Assembly (NCBI GenBank): GCA_038250905.1
Contig: JBBSBV010000001.1
Span: forward strand, 1 to 64,000
Source of the DNA: JAENVU01 sp038250905
Lineage (GTDB): Bacteria; Actinomycetota; Acidimicrobiia; IMCC26256; JAENVU01
Length of the DNA stretch: 64,000 nt
Direction: 5' to 3'
The notes under the pieces were generated by a model. The model was not told the origin of the DNA, searched no databases, and worked only from the letters and a program-made list of their open reading frames with translations. The translations under genes and the position numbers were made by a program. Positions 1 to 7,426 of the stretch are shown piece by piece. The number at the start of each line of letters is the position of its first letter. Position 1 is the first letter of the stretch.

Positions 1-157
1 CACCCCCTGCCGGTGCCGTGCTCCGGTCCCGCCCCTCTGTATCGCTCCGCACACTCGGAGAGTGGGGCTACCAACAGACCTGCGCGTCCGCCGCCTGCAT
101 GATGAACGGGTCAACCACTCACCGACCCCGACGGTCGGACAACCCAAGGAGCACACC
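1..157. other. Left edge, no convincing gene; leader of the repeat-peptide gene
   Basis: I see no supported gene here. Two small inverted repeats are visible: CTCCG/CGGAG near 45-60, and CCGACC/GGTCGG at 122-138 with a 5-base loop. The second lies just upstream of the AAGGA ribosome binding site (146-150) of the gene starting at 158, so it may be part of its mRNA leader. No clear -10 box can be chosen. The gene's promoter, and any partner genes, may lie to the left of the window. Confidence 0.4.
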
Positions 158-349
158 ATGCCGAACCGCCGAGCGATCGAAGACGACACCGACGACACCG
201 AGGGCAACTCGCTCCGGACCGGACGCGTCTCGGATGGCGTCGAGGACGACACCGACGACACCCAGGGCAACTCGCTCCGGACCGGACACGTCTCGGACGG
301 CGTCGAGGACGACGACACCGAAGGCAACGCCGCCTGCACCAAGCACTGA
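158..349 (+). CDS. Small acidic tandem-repeat peptide, possible multi-core precursor
   Basis: I do not recognise this 63-residue protein. The ATG at 158 is chosen because AAGGA (146-150) sits 7 bases upstream. After a short basic start (MPNRRAI) it consists of two nearly identical 21-residue units (residues 8-28 and 29-49) with the pattern EDDTDDT-E/Q-GN-SLRTG-R/H-VSDGV, then a shortened third unit EDDDTEGN ending in AACTKH, which contains the only cysteine. There is no signal peptide or membrane segment. Codons are strongly GC-ending, like the neighbours. A short leader followed by repeated units resembles multi-core peptide precursors, but no maturation enzyme is visible; the next gene is convergent gpmA and the left flank is outside the window. 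It could instead be a simple acidic repeat protein, or non-coding. Confidence 0.5.
   Translation: MPNRRAIEDDTDDTEGNSLRTGRVSDGVEDDTDDTQGNSLRTGHVSDGVEDDDTEGNAACTKH
179..346 (+). repeat. 63-base tandem repeat, 2.7 copies, in frame
   Basis: Unit 1 is 179-241, unit 2 is 242-304, and a shortened divergent unit 3 is 305-346. Units 1 and 2 differ at four of 63 bases, two of which change the amino acid (E to Q and R to H). The period is a multiple of three and keeps the reading frame. Units abut without spacers, so this is not a CRISPR array. Confidence 0.85.
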
Positions 350-360
350 GGAAACGACTT

Positions 361-392
361 CGAGGACCGGGACAATGGCGTCCCGGTACTCG
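361..392. terminator. Hairpin between convergent repeat-peptide gene and gpmA
   Basis: CCGGGAC (367-373) pairs with GTCCCGG (380-386) around a 6-base loop. The stem extends outward through A-T and, after one G/A mismatch, CGAG/CTCG (361-364 with 389-392), giving about 12 pairs. It lies between the stop of the small gene (349) and the stop of gpmA (401). No T-run follows on either strand, so termination may not be purely intrinsic, but the position suits a bidirectional terminator. Confidence 0.55.
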
Positions 393-400
393 TCGCGCGG

Positions 401-1126
401 TCAACCCGCTTGCTTACTCACGGCTTCGGCGGCGGCCGCGGCGCCTTCGGCATCGAGGTAGCGCCAGCTGACCAGCCGCATCCGGTCGTCGAGTTCGTAC
501 ACGCGAGGTTGACCGGTCGGGATGTTGAGCTCCAACACCTCGTCGGGCGTCATGCCCTCCAGGTGCATCGCGAGCCCCCGCAGCGAGTTGCCGTGCGCGG
601 CGACGAGCACGGTGTGGCCGGCGACGAGGTCGGGCACGATGCCGTCGTACCAGTACGGCAACATCCGGTTGATCACGTCCGCGAGACACTCCGACTTCGG
701 GATGACGTCCAGCGGCAGGTCGGCGTAGCGGGGGTCCGAGGCCACGTCCCAGTCGAGCGGCTCGGGCGGAATGTCGAACGAGCGCCGCCAGATCTTCACC
801 TGGTCGGCCCCGAACTCCTCTGCGGTCGCCTTCTTGTCCTTACCCTGCAACGCGCCGTAGTGCCGCTCGTTCAGCCGCCACGAGCGGCGCACCGGGATCC
901 AGCTGCGGTCGCTGGCCGCGAGGCTCAGCTCGGCCGTCCGGATGGCGCGCTTCTGCAGTGAGGTGTGGACGACGGTCGGCAGTACGGCGTGTTCGACGAA
1001 CAACTCGCCGCCGCGCACGGCCTCGGCCTCACCCTTCGCGGTGAGGTCGACGTCGACCCATCCGGTGAAGAGATTCTTGAGGTTCCAGTCGCTCTGGCCG
1101 TGACGGAGCAGGATCAGCGTGGGCAT
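401..1126 (-). CDS. gpmA: 2,3-bisphosphoglycerate-dependent phosphoglycerate mutase
   Basis: This 241-residue enzyme interconverts 3- and 2-phosphoglycerate in cytosolic glycolysis and gluconeogenesis. It is full length for the family. The RHGQSDWN motif carries the phospho-accepting His9. Arg60 (in QKRAIRT), Glu87 (LNERHYG) and His178 (AAHGNSLRG) are the other expected active-site residues. The extra alanine-rich C-terminus is unremarkable. It lies directly downstream of an aldehyde dehydrogenase on the same strand with a 9-base gap, so it may be co-transcribed, but a TAACCT box 6 bases upstream of its ATG suggests an additional leaderless promoter. Confidence 0.95.
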   Translation of the reverse strand: MPTLILLRHGQSDWNLKNLFTGWVDVDLTAKGEAEAVRGGELFVEHAVLPTVVHTSLQKRAIRTAELSLAASDRSWIPVRRSWRLNERHYGALQGKDKKATAEEFGADQVKIWRRSFDIPPEPLDWDVASDPRYADLPLDVIPKSECLADVINRMLPYWYDGIVPDLVAGHTVLVAAHGNSLRGLAMHLEGMTPDEVLELNIPTGQPRVYELDDRMRLVSWRYLDAEGAAAAAEAVSKQAG

Positions 1127-1132
1127 CGATGC

Positions 1133-1138
1133 AGGTTA
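1133..1138 (-). promoter_or_regulatory. Predicted leaderless -10 box of gpmA
   Basis: TAACCT on the minus strand lies 6 bases before the gpmA ATG, with no ribosome binding site between them. The TAA of this box is also the stop codon of the upstream aldehyde dehydrogenase gene. This suggests a leaderless internal promoter. Confidence 0.4.
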
Positions 1139-2605
1139 CGCGGGCGCCGGCAGACCGATGGTCTTGGTCTCGAGGTACTCCTCGAAGCCCGGCACACCGT
1201 GCTCGCGTCCGAGCCCACTCTGCTTGTACCCGCCGAAGGGCGAGTCGGGCCCGAACCACTGGCCACCGTTCACCGCGACCGTCCCGGTGCGGAGCCGCTT
1301 CGCTATGCCGTACGCGCGGTCGAGGTCCTTGCCGTTCACCGCGCCGGAGAGTCCGTACTTCGAGTTGTTGGCGATACGAATCGCATCCTCGTCGGTGTCG
1401 TACGGGATCACGCTCAGGACCGGACCGAAGATCTCCTCCTGCGCGATGGTCGAATCGGGGTCGACGTCGACGAACAAGGTGGGCTCCACGTAGTAGCCCT
1501 TGTCGAGGTGAGCGGGACGACCACCGCCGACGAGCAGCCGTGCGCCTTCCGCCTTCCCCTTCTCGATGTAGCCGAGGACGCGTTCGCGTTGCCGCGCGTT
1601 GATGAGCGGGCCCTGGAGGTTCTCGGCATCGTTCGGATCGCCGTACTTCCAGTTCTCGAACGCCGTCTTCAGGAGTTCGACGCCCTCGTCGTAACGCGAG
1701 CGCGGCAGCAACATCCGCGTGGTGATCGCGCAGCCCTGACCGCCGTGCATGCACACCATCGCGCCGCTGCCGCACTGGGCCGCGAGATCGGCGTCGTCGA
1801 GCACGATGTTGGCCGACTTCCCGCCCAACTCGAGGAAGACCCGCTTCAGCGTTTCCGCACCGCCCGCCATGATCCGCTTGCCGACGACCGTCGATCCGGT
1901 GAACGAGATCATGTCGACCCGGGGATCCGTGGTGAGCATCTCGCCGACCGTCGCGGGGTCGCCCGAGGTGACCACGTTGAACACACCCGCGGGAATGTCG
2001 GTGTATTCGGCGACGAGTTTGCCGATGTGGGTGGCGCTCCACGGCGTGTCGGGGGCCGGCTTCAAGATCACGGAGTTACCGGCGGCGAGGGCGGGGACGA
2101 TCTTCGAGAGGTTCAGCATGAATGGGAAGTTCCACGGGGTGATCGCGCCGACCACCCCGATCGGTTCCCGAACCACTCGCCGGGCGCTCGTCTGACCGAA
2201 GAACTCGTGGACGGGCAGGTCGTACTCCCACTCGACCCGGTCGATGCAGTCGATGTCCCATTCCATGTCGTCGATGCAGGAGTCCTGCTGGATCGCGTAG
2301 GTGAGCATCAACGGCGCACCCACCTCGGCGACGATCTGCGGGCGGAGAGTTTCGCGCTCCTTGCCGAGGGCCTCGTGGAGTTGGCGTAGTCCGCGCTTGC
2401 GGAGTTCGGGGTCCGTGGCCCAGTCCGACTCGTCGAACGCACGACGCGCCGCCGCAATGGCCCGCTCCATATCGGGCGCGCCACCGTCGGCGACCTGACC
2501 GATCTCCTCCTCGGTCGCCGGGTTGACGTTGGCGAACGTCGCCCCGGAGGCCGCCTCGACGAGCTTCCCGTCGATCAGCATCCGACCTTCACCCGTTACC
2601 GACAT
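1136..2605 (-). CDS. Aldehyde dehydrogenase, NAD(P)-dependent
   Basis: This 489-residue protein is a full-length member of the aldehyde dehydrogenase superfamily, which oxidises aldehydes to carboxylic acids. Visible active-site elements are Asn159 in PWNF, the general base Glu259 in ELGGKSAN, and the nucleophile Cys292 in GGQGCA. The start is placed at the ATG at 2605 (MSVTGEG), which has a GGGAG-like site just upstream; the open frame extends 21 codons further without family similarity. It is the first gene of a probable two-gene unit with gpmA. It belongs with broad-specificity aldehyde dehydrogenases common in actinobacterial catabolic loci; the substrate cannot be read from sequence. Confidence 0.9.
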   Translation of the reverse strand: MSVTGEGRMLIDGKLVEAASGATFANVNPATEEEIGQVADGGAPDMERAIAAARRAFDESDWATDPELRKRGLRQLHEALGKERETLRPQIVAEVGAPLMLTYAIQQDSCIDDMEWDIDCIDRVEWEYDLPVHEFFGQTSARRVVREPIGVVGAITPWNFPFMLNLSKIVPALAAGNSVILKPAPDTPWSATHIGKLVAEYTDIPAGVFNVVTSGDPATVGEMLTTDPRVDMISFTGSTVVGKRIMAGGAETLKRVFLELGGKSANIVLDDADLAAQCGSGAMVCMHGGQGCAITTRMLLPRSRYDEGVELLKTAFENWKYGDPNDAENLQGPLINARQRERVLGYIEKGKAEGARLLVGGGRPAHLDKGYYVEPTLFVDVDPDSTIAQEEIFGPVLSVIPYDTDEDAIRIANNSKYGLSGAVNGKDLDRAYGIAKRLRTGTVAVNGGQWFGPDSPFGGYKQSGLGREHGVPGFEEYLETKTIGLPAPA

Positions 2606-2688
2606 GCTGGCTCCCTTCGCAGTCGACCGGTCGTCGACGCCGCGTCCGCACATTACGTGAACGGTCACGACCCCGGTTCCCGTCGCTC

Positions 2689-2694
2689 TACTCT
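2689..2694 (+). promoter_or_regulatory. Predicted leaderless -10 box of ppx/gppA
   Basis: TACTCT ends 6 bases before the GTG at 2701, and there is no Shine-Dalgarno sequence. This spacing is that of a leaderless actinobacterial promoter. Confidence 0.5.
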
Positions 2695-2700
2695 GGAACC

Positions 2701-4239
2701 GTGCGTATCGCGGCCGTCGACCTGGGTTCGAACTCGTTCCACCTGGTCATCGCAGACGTCCACCCCGACGGCAGCTTCACGCCGATCAGCGGCGAGAAGG
2801 AGATGCTCCGCCTCGGCGACGTCGTGAGCCGCGAGGGCATGGTCACCACCGAAGCCGCCGACAACGCGGTGGCGACCATGCGCCGCTTCCGACTCCTCGC
2901 CGAGGCCGCGGGCGCGACCGAGATCCTCGCCTGTGCCACCAGCGCGCTCCGGACTGCCTCCAACAGCGACGAGGTCCTGGACCGGATCGAGCGTGAGGCG
3001 GGCGTCGATGTCGACGTGATCGACGGGCTGGAAGAGGCGCGCCTCATCTTCACGGCGGTGCGGGCCGCAGTCACCATCGATCCGGCACCGGCGGTGTGCT
3101 TCGACCTCGGCGGCGGGAGCGTCGAGATCATGGTGGGCGACGTGAGCGGTCTCCAGTGGGCCGCGAGCGAACGCCTCGGCGTTGCCCGGCTGAGCGCCGA
3201 GTTCGTGCGCTCCGACCCCATCGACACGGCCGATCGGCGCCGACTTCGCAAGTTCGCCATCGGAGTGCTGGGGCCGCGCGCGATCGAAGTGGCGGAGTTC
3301 GAACCGAAGATGGCCGTCGGCAGCAGCGGGACCATCGAGGACCTCGGCCGCATGATCGCAGGGCGGCGCAAGGAGTCGATGCCGCACACGCTCCACCATC
3401 TCTCGTTCTCCCGCTCCGAACTCGACGAGTTGCGCGACGAACTGGTCCTCTCGACCTCCGCCCAGCGGAAGAAGATCGACGGGCTCGACTCGAAGCGCGT
3501 CGATCTCATCGTCGCCGGCGCCGAGCTGATGAGCATCGCCATGGAGCTCTTCGACATCGAGGAGATGACGGTGAGCGAGTGGGCGATGCGCGAGGGCATG
3601 GTCCTCGACGCCATCGGTCGCCACGAACCCGAAGACTGGTCCGACGATCCGTTCGCCATCCGGCGCGCGTCGGTGTATTCACTCGCACGGCGATGCTCCT
3701 GGCCCGAGGCGCACTCCCGTCACGTCGCGGGCCTGGCGCTCGAACTCTTCGACCAGACGCGGGAGCTGCACCGGCTCGACGACGAAGACCGCGAGCTGCT
3801 GGAGTACGGCGCGCTGCTGCACGACATCGGTGAACACGTCGCCCACGAGGGTCACGACCGGCACGCCGCGTATCTCGTGCACCACGGCAACCTGCGCGGA
3901 CTCACCCCGGCGGCGATCAGCGTGCTCACCGGGCTGGTCCGGTGGCATCGTCGCGGCGAGCCCAAATCCAACGACGACCTCGTCGGCAAGCTCGAGCCCG
4001 AAGCGCGTGACCGCGTGCGACGCCTCGTCGCGATCCTCCGCATCGCCGACGGCCTCGACCGCGGCCGCAAGCAGGTGGTGACCGGCGTACACGCGCGGGT
4101 GGGGCCCGAGTTGGTACTCCTCCACATCCATTCCGCCGGCGACCCGGAACTCGAACTCTGGGGCGCCCGCCGCAAACGCGAACTCTTCGAGCGCGTCTTC
4201 GAACGCGAGGTCGAGTTCACCGCCCATCCCGCCGGATAA
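2701..4239 (+). CDS. Ppx/GppA family phosphatase with C-terminal HD domain
   Basis: This 512-residue protein belongs to the exopolyphosphatase/guanosine pentaphosphatase family, which degrades polyphosphate and/or converts pppGpp to ppGpp. The N-terminal actin-like fold begins MRIAAVDLGSNSFHLVIAD (phosphate loop), and a second phosphate loop, DLGGGSVEIMVG, lies near residue 140. A C-terminal HD region has ALLHDIGEHV near residues 375-385 and further histidines following. The length matches the long Ppx/GppA type that carries an HD-like domain. The GTG start at 2701 gives the canonical N-terminus and follows a leaderless-type TACTCT box. The gene stands alone, divergent from the aldehyde dehydrogenase. 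Whether it acts mainly on polyphosphate or on pppGpp cannot be told. Confidence 0.88.
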   Translation: MRIAAVDLGSNSFHLVIADVHPDGSFTPISGEKEMLRLGDVVSREGMVTTEAADNAVATMRRFRLLAEAAGATEILACATSALRTASNSDEVLDRIEREAGVDVDVIDGLEEARLIFTAVRAAVTIDPAPAVCFDLGGGSVEIMVGDVSGLQWAASERLGVARLSAEFVRSDPIDTADRRRLRKFAIGVLGPRAIEVAEFEPKMAVGSSGTIEDLGRMIAGRRKESMPHTLHHLSFSRSELDELRDELVLSTSAQRKKIDGLDSKRVDLIVAGAELMSIAMELFDIEEMTVSEWAMREGMVLDAIGRHEPEDWSDDPFAIRRASVYSLARRCSWPEAHSRHVAGLALELFDQTRELHRLDDEDRELLEYGALLHDIGEHVAHEGHDRHAAYLVHHGNLRGLTPAAISVLTGLVRWHRRGEPKSNDDLVGKLEPEARDRVRRLVAILRIADGLDRGRKQVVTGVHARVGPELVLLHIHSAGDPELELWGARRKRELFERVFEREVEFTAHPAG

Positions 4240-4245
4240 TTCCCG

Positions 4246-4261
4246 GCGCGTGAGCTCGCGC
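4246..4261. terminator. Weak hairpin between convergent ppx/gppA and tetR
   Basis: GCGCG (4246-4250) can pair with CGCGC (4257-4261) around a 6-base loop between the two convergent genes. The stem is only 5 bp and no T-run follows, so support is weak. Confidence 0.25.
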
Positions 4262-4887
4262 TACTGACCGGTGGCGGTGTGGTGGAGGATGCGGGCAGTG
4301 GTCTCCACGACGTCGGTGCGGGACGTGCCGTAGGCCTCGAGGTCGGAGTGGAACGCAGCCATCCGTTCCAGCATCGACACCATCGCCGCCGCCGCTGCAT
4401 AGGGCGACAGACCGGAATCGTCCCGAGCTGCGACCTTGGCGCCGATGCCTTCGGTCAGGGGGCGGAGTGAATCGTTGCGCACCGAGCGAAACCGTTCGTC
4501 GCCCTCCTGGGCCGCGAGATTGCGGGTACGCAGCACCGCACGGTGCTGGTCCCAGTTGGCGATGAAGTCCGCAACCAGTTGCCGAGCGAAGGCCAGTCCG
4601 TCGGGCCGGTCCCAGTCCTCGGCGAGCAGGCCATCGAGCGACGACGTCTCCTCGCCGACCGCGATAGAGAGCGCGAGCACGGCCGCCTCGACGTCGGCGA
4701 AATACTGGTAGAAGGTCGCGGGCGAGAGGTCGACCGCGCGAGCGATGTCGACCACGCGCAGTTCCCGGAGTCCGTTGTCCTCGAGGAGCCGCGCGGTGGC
4801 ATCGAGCAGCCGGGCACGCGTCTGGGCGCCACGATGACCGAGCGAGCGGCCGTCGATTGCCAGCGCGTCGCTCCCGTCGTCAGGCAT
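4261..4887 (-). CDS. TetR family transcriptional regulator
   Basis: This 208-residue protein has an N-terminal TetR DNA-binding domain. QTRARLLDATARLL forms helix 1, and a helix-turn-helix around residues 40-65 reads VVDIARAVDLSPATFYQYF, with the family-typical FYQYF. The C-terminal half is the variable ligand-binding domain. It is the last gene of a minus-strand operon after thiolase and DUF35 genes, and its ATG overlaps the DUF35 stop by 8 bases, indicating translational coupling. TetR repressors often control the operon they sit in, usually with an acyl-CoA or lipid ligand in this type of context. It is one of only two TetR genes in the window and so a candidate reader of the shared ATCTGACG palindrome, but no copy of that site is seen near its own operon. 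Confidence 0.9.
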   Translation of the reverse strand: MPDDGSDALAIDGRSLGHRGAQTRARLLDATARLLEDNGLRELRVVDIARAVDLSPATFYQYFADVEAAVLALSIAVGEETSSLDGLLAEDWDRPDGLAFARQLVADFIANWDQHRAVLRTRNLAAQEGDERFRSVRNDSLRPLTEGIGAKVAARDDSGLSPYAAAAAMVSMLERMAAFHSDLEAYGTSRTDVVETTARILHHTATGQ

Positions 4888-5299
4888 CGGGAACGAACTC
4901 GACGAACGCGACCTCGTCGCTCGCCGGCTTGAAGGTGGCCCTCACGCGCGTCCCGACCGCGGCATCCTCGGGTGCGGTGGTCGGCATCTGCGCGATGAGC
5001 CTCGCCCCGGACTCGTCGAGATCCACCAGTGCGACGACGAACGGCACCTGTTCGTTGAACGGCGGTATCCCCTGCTGGCGGATCACGGTGAACGAGTACA
5101 CCGTGCCCCGGCCCGAGCCCGTGACCCATTCCAACTCGTCCGATCCACAGTGCGGACACGCGATGCGTGGGTAGTGGTGGTGCAGCCCGCACTCGCGGCA
5201 GCGTTGCAACCGCAGTTCACCGCGCACGGTCCCGGCGAAGAACTCGGCCGCCTCCGGCGAGATCCGCGGGATCAGGTACTTCGGAACTTCCGCATCCAT
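4880..5299 (-). CDS. DUF35 OB-fold protein with zinc ribbon, thiolase partner
   Basis: This 139-residue protein has a rubredoxin-like zinc ribbon with four cysteines (Cys34, Cys37, Cys48, Cys51: CRECG and CPHCG), followed by an OB-fold typical of DUF35 proteins. DUF35 proteins bind CoA esters and pair with thiolase-like proteins; in steroid catabolism the DUF35 part of ChsH2 works with the aldolase Ltp2. Here the gene starts one base inside the stop of the upstream thiolase (TGATG), supporting a stoichiometric complex. The ATG at 5299 gives the family-typical N-terminus (YLIPRISPEAAEFF). The downstream tetR overlaps its end. Confidence 0.9.
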   Translation of the reverse strand: MDAEVPKYLIPRISPEAAEFFAGTVRGELRLQRCRECGLHHHYPRIACPHCGSDELEWVTGSGRGTVYSFTVIRQQGIPPFNEQVPFVVALVDLDESGARLIAQMPTTAPEDAAVGTRVRATFKPASDEVAFVEFVPDA

Positions 5300-6462
5300 C
5301 AGCTGGGCTCCGTCCCGAGGACGACGGTCCCCATCGTGGACAGCCAGCCACCGCTGCCGTGGGCGACCGCGATCTCGGCGCCGTGAACCTGACTGTCGCC
5401 CGCCTCACCCCGGAGTTGGCGGGTGGCCTCGCAGAGGAGGAACAAGCCGCGCATGCCCGGGTGGGTCGCCGACAGTCCACCGCCGTCGGTGTTGGTGGGC
5501 AGGGCACCACCGAGCCGCAGCGCGCCCGACGCGGCGAACGGTCCGCCCTCACCCTTCGGCGCGAATCCGAGGTCCTCGAGGCACACCAGAACGGTGTACG
5601 TGAACGAGTCGTACATCTGGAACGTGTCGACGTCGGCCGGCGTGATGCCGGCTTCGGCGAAGGCCTTCGGCCCGGTGAACGCGCCGGCGGTGACGGTGAG
5701 GTCGGGCATGGCCTGGATCGAGTGATGCGTCATGCCGCTGGCCGCGCCCCGGACGTAGACGAGCGGGCGGCCGAGGGCCTTGGCCCGGTCCTCGGTGGTC
5801 AGGATGATGGCGCAGCCACCGTCGGAGATCACGCAACTGTCGAGCTTGTGCAGCGGGTCGGCGACCAGCTTCGAACTCAGCACGTCGTCGATCGTGATCG
5901 GATCCCGGTACATGGCGTTCGGGTTCCGGCCCGCGTGCTCCCGGGTCTGCACCGAGATCGACGCGAGCTGTTCGCTCGTGGTCCCGTATTGGTGCATGTG
6001 CCGTTGCGCAGCCATGGCGTACGCGCCGATGAGCGTGAGTCCGGTGGGGAACTCCCAGCTCATGGGGTACGGCATTGCGCTCGTACCACCGCCGCCGGCG
6101 CGACCGGTACCGAGCGACCGTCCCGCGGCCGAGAGTTCGTTGTTGCCGTAGACGATGGCCACCGTGTCGACGTCGCCGGCCTGGATCGCCCGGTAGGCGT
6201 GCAACGCGTGGAACTCGAAGCTCGATCCACCGCAACTCGTCGAGTCGAGCCAGTGCGGGGTGAGCCCGAGGTACTCCGCGAGTTGCACCTCGTGCATGCC
6301 GCCGTAGCCGGCCGACGCGAGACCGTCGATCTCGCGCTTGGTGAGGCCCGCGTCCTTGACGGCACGGCCGAACGCCTGGGCCTGGAGCATGAGGGCACTC
6401 AGCCCCGGCGTCTTCGGTCCGTCGGCCAGTCCCACCCCTACGACACACACTCGACGGCTCAC
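5299..6462 (-). CDS. Thiolase-fold lipid-transfer-type protein (Ltp/SCP-x-like)
   Basis: This 387-residue protein has the thiolase fold of the SCP-x/Ltp group, which either cleaves beta-ketoacyl-CoA or acts as a retro-aldolase on steroid side-chain CoA esters. Cys77 in DSTSCGGSSFEF is at the nucleophile position, and the C-terminal half has HPGMRG and AHGSGGW motifs. The open frame runs 71 codons further upstream, but that extension has no thiolase similarity; the GTG at 6462 (VSRRVCVVGVG) gives the expected first strand, and a TAACGT box lies 8 bases upstream. It is first in the thiolase-DUF35-TetR operon. Pairing with DUF35 rather than with a hydratase/dehydrogenase favours an Ltp2-like aldolase or thiolase on a bulky CoA ester. 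The exact reaction is inferred. Confidence 0.88.
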   Translation of the reverse strand: MSRRVCVVGVGLADGPKTPGLSALMLQAQAFGRAVKDAGLTKREIDGLASAGYGGMHEVQLAEYLGLTPHWLDSTSCGGSSFEFHALHAYRAIQAGDVDTVAIVYGNNELSAAGRSLGTGRAGGGGTSAMPYPMSWEFPTGLTLIGAYAMAAQRHMHQYGTTSEQLASISVQTREHAGRNPNAMYRDPITIDDVLSSKLVADPLHKLDSCVISDGGCAIILTTEDRAKALGRPLVYVRGAASGMTHHSIQAMPDLTVTAGAFTGPKAFAEAGITPADVDTFQMYDSFTYTVLVCLEDLGFAPKGEGGPFAASGALRLGGALPTNTDGGGLSATHPGMRGLFLLCEATRQLRGEAGDSQVHGAEIAVAHGSGGWLSTMGTVVLGTEPS

Positions 6463-6514
6463 GGCGGCGGACGTTACCCAACCCCGGGAGTACGTGTTGT
6501 GGGAGCATCGCCGC
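6463..6514. promoter_or_regulatory. Divergent promoter region, thiolase operon and TPP-like gene
   Basis: These 52 bases separate divergent starts. TAACGT on the minus strand (6476-6471) is a plausible leaderless -10 box for the thiolase gene. A GGGAG site (6501-6505) serves the rightward GTG at 6515. An imperfect inverted repeat (ACGTTACCC against GGGAGTACGT) spans most of the gap and could be an operator for the operon's own TetR; it is too imperfect to be sure. Confidence 0.35.
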
Positions 6515-7426
6515 GTGTCGCTCGCCGAACTCCTCCGACCACTCTCGACCGACCTCGCGGCGCAGTTCGCCGATGTGCCGGCGCCGGTCGCCGTTCGCGC
6601 GACTTCGCCGGGCTTCGACACGGGGGACGAAATGGACGCGCCCGACCTCGGCGACGCGACGGCTCGCATGGTCATGCTCGCCGGGGCGTACTCGGTGCTC
6701 GATCAGCCGGGCCTGCATGCGCTCGCCGCCCGCGTGGGCGCGCCCGTGGCAAACACGTGGAGCGCGAAAGGCATCTACGCCTGGGACAGTCCTCATCACA
6801 TGGGTACCTGCGGACTCCAGCGCGACGACTTCCGGTTGCTCGGCTTCGACCAGTTCGACCTGATCATCGCGGTGGGAGTCGACGCCATCGAGGCACCGGT
6901 CGAGCGGTACGCCCTGGCCGCGGTGGTCGGGGCGATGCCCGGACGGCTGGCCGATCTCGGACCCGATGCCGCGCGTCCGCTCCTGACGGGATCGAACCAG
7001 TTGTACGAGCGGATGGCCGCAATCGCACAGCCGGGATACGTCGACACCTCGACTCCGCGGCACCCGGCCCGTGCTGTCATGGACCTCAAGCAATCGCTCC
7101 GACCGGACGAGCGGGTCACGGCGCAACCGGGGCTCGCCGGACTCTGGATCGCCCGCACGTTCCCGACCGATCGGATGGGCAGTGTGATCGTCCCGGCCGT
7201 CGACCGCCCCGGCATCGGAGCCGCCGTCGGCCTGGTATCGGCCGGGCAGGGCACAACGACGGTGTGCGTGGTCCGCGACCCGGCCGACCCGGTGACGGCC
7301 GAAGTCATGGACGTCGCGCGCGCCCACGACCTGCCGCTCCGACTCGAGGTGTGGGGCGCCGACGTCGACTGGTCGCGGACCGAGGATCTCATCGCGGCGG
7401 CCGGACCCGTCGTAGCGTGGACCTGA
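6515..7426 (+). CDS. TPP-enzyme-like protein lacking the PYR domain
   Basis: This 303-residue protein resembles the middle and end of acetolactate-synthase-type thiamine diphosphate enzymes. Residues about 40-180 look like the central domain (PGLHALAARVGAPVANTW, AKGIY, then GFDQFDLIIAVGVDAIEAP), and the rest resembles a reduced C-terminal TPP-binding domain (PAVDRPGIGAAVGL). The N-terminal PYR domain with its catalytic glutamate is absent, and I see no clear GDG-X-N cofactor motif. Family enzymes are usually about 550 residues. The GTG at 6515 with GGGAG 9 bases upstream is preferred; the frame is open a further 177 bases but there it overlaps the divergent thiolase gene. It is coupled to the downstream SDR by a one-base overlap. 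It may be catalytically inert, a binding protein, or part of a split enzyme. Confidence 0.7.
   Translation: MSLAELLRPLSTDLAAQFADVPAPVAVRATSPGFDTGDEMDAPDLGDATARMVMLAGAYSVLDQPGLHALAARVGAPVANTWSAKGIYAWDSPHHMGTCGLQRDDFRLLGFDQFDLIIAVGVDAIEAPVERYALAAVVGAMPGRLADLGPDAARPLLTGSNQLYERMAAIAQPGYVDTSTPRHPARAVMDLKQSLRPDERVTAQPGLAGLWIARTFPTDRMGSVIVPAVDRPGIGAAVGLVSAGQGTTTVCVVRDPADPVTAEVMDVARAHDLPLRLEVWGADVDWSRTEDLIAAAGPVVAWT

Noticed and set aside
179..346. CRISPR-like repeats
   Set aside because: Units abut without spacers and keep one reading frame; there are no cas genes.
18..461. A 147-codon frame over the repeat region with Thr/Arg-rich product
   Set aside because: It is a shifted reading of the same repeats, extends into gpmA, and has no ribosome binding site; the 158-349 frame is better supported.
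965..2389. A 474-codon plus-strand frame over the aldehyde dehydrogenase
   Set aside because: It is the antisense shadow of a clear enzyme gene, with no domain similarity or start signal.
5167..7425. A long plus-strand frame antisense to the thiolase operon, continuing into the SDR
   Set aside because: Arg/Gly/Ala-rich shadow of the real minus-strand genes. Only its last part, from 7426, is the SDR.
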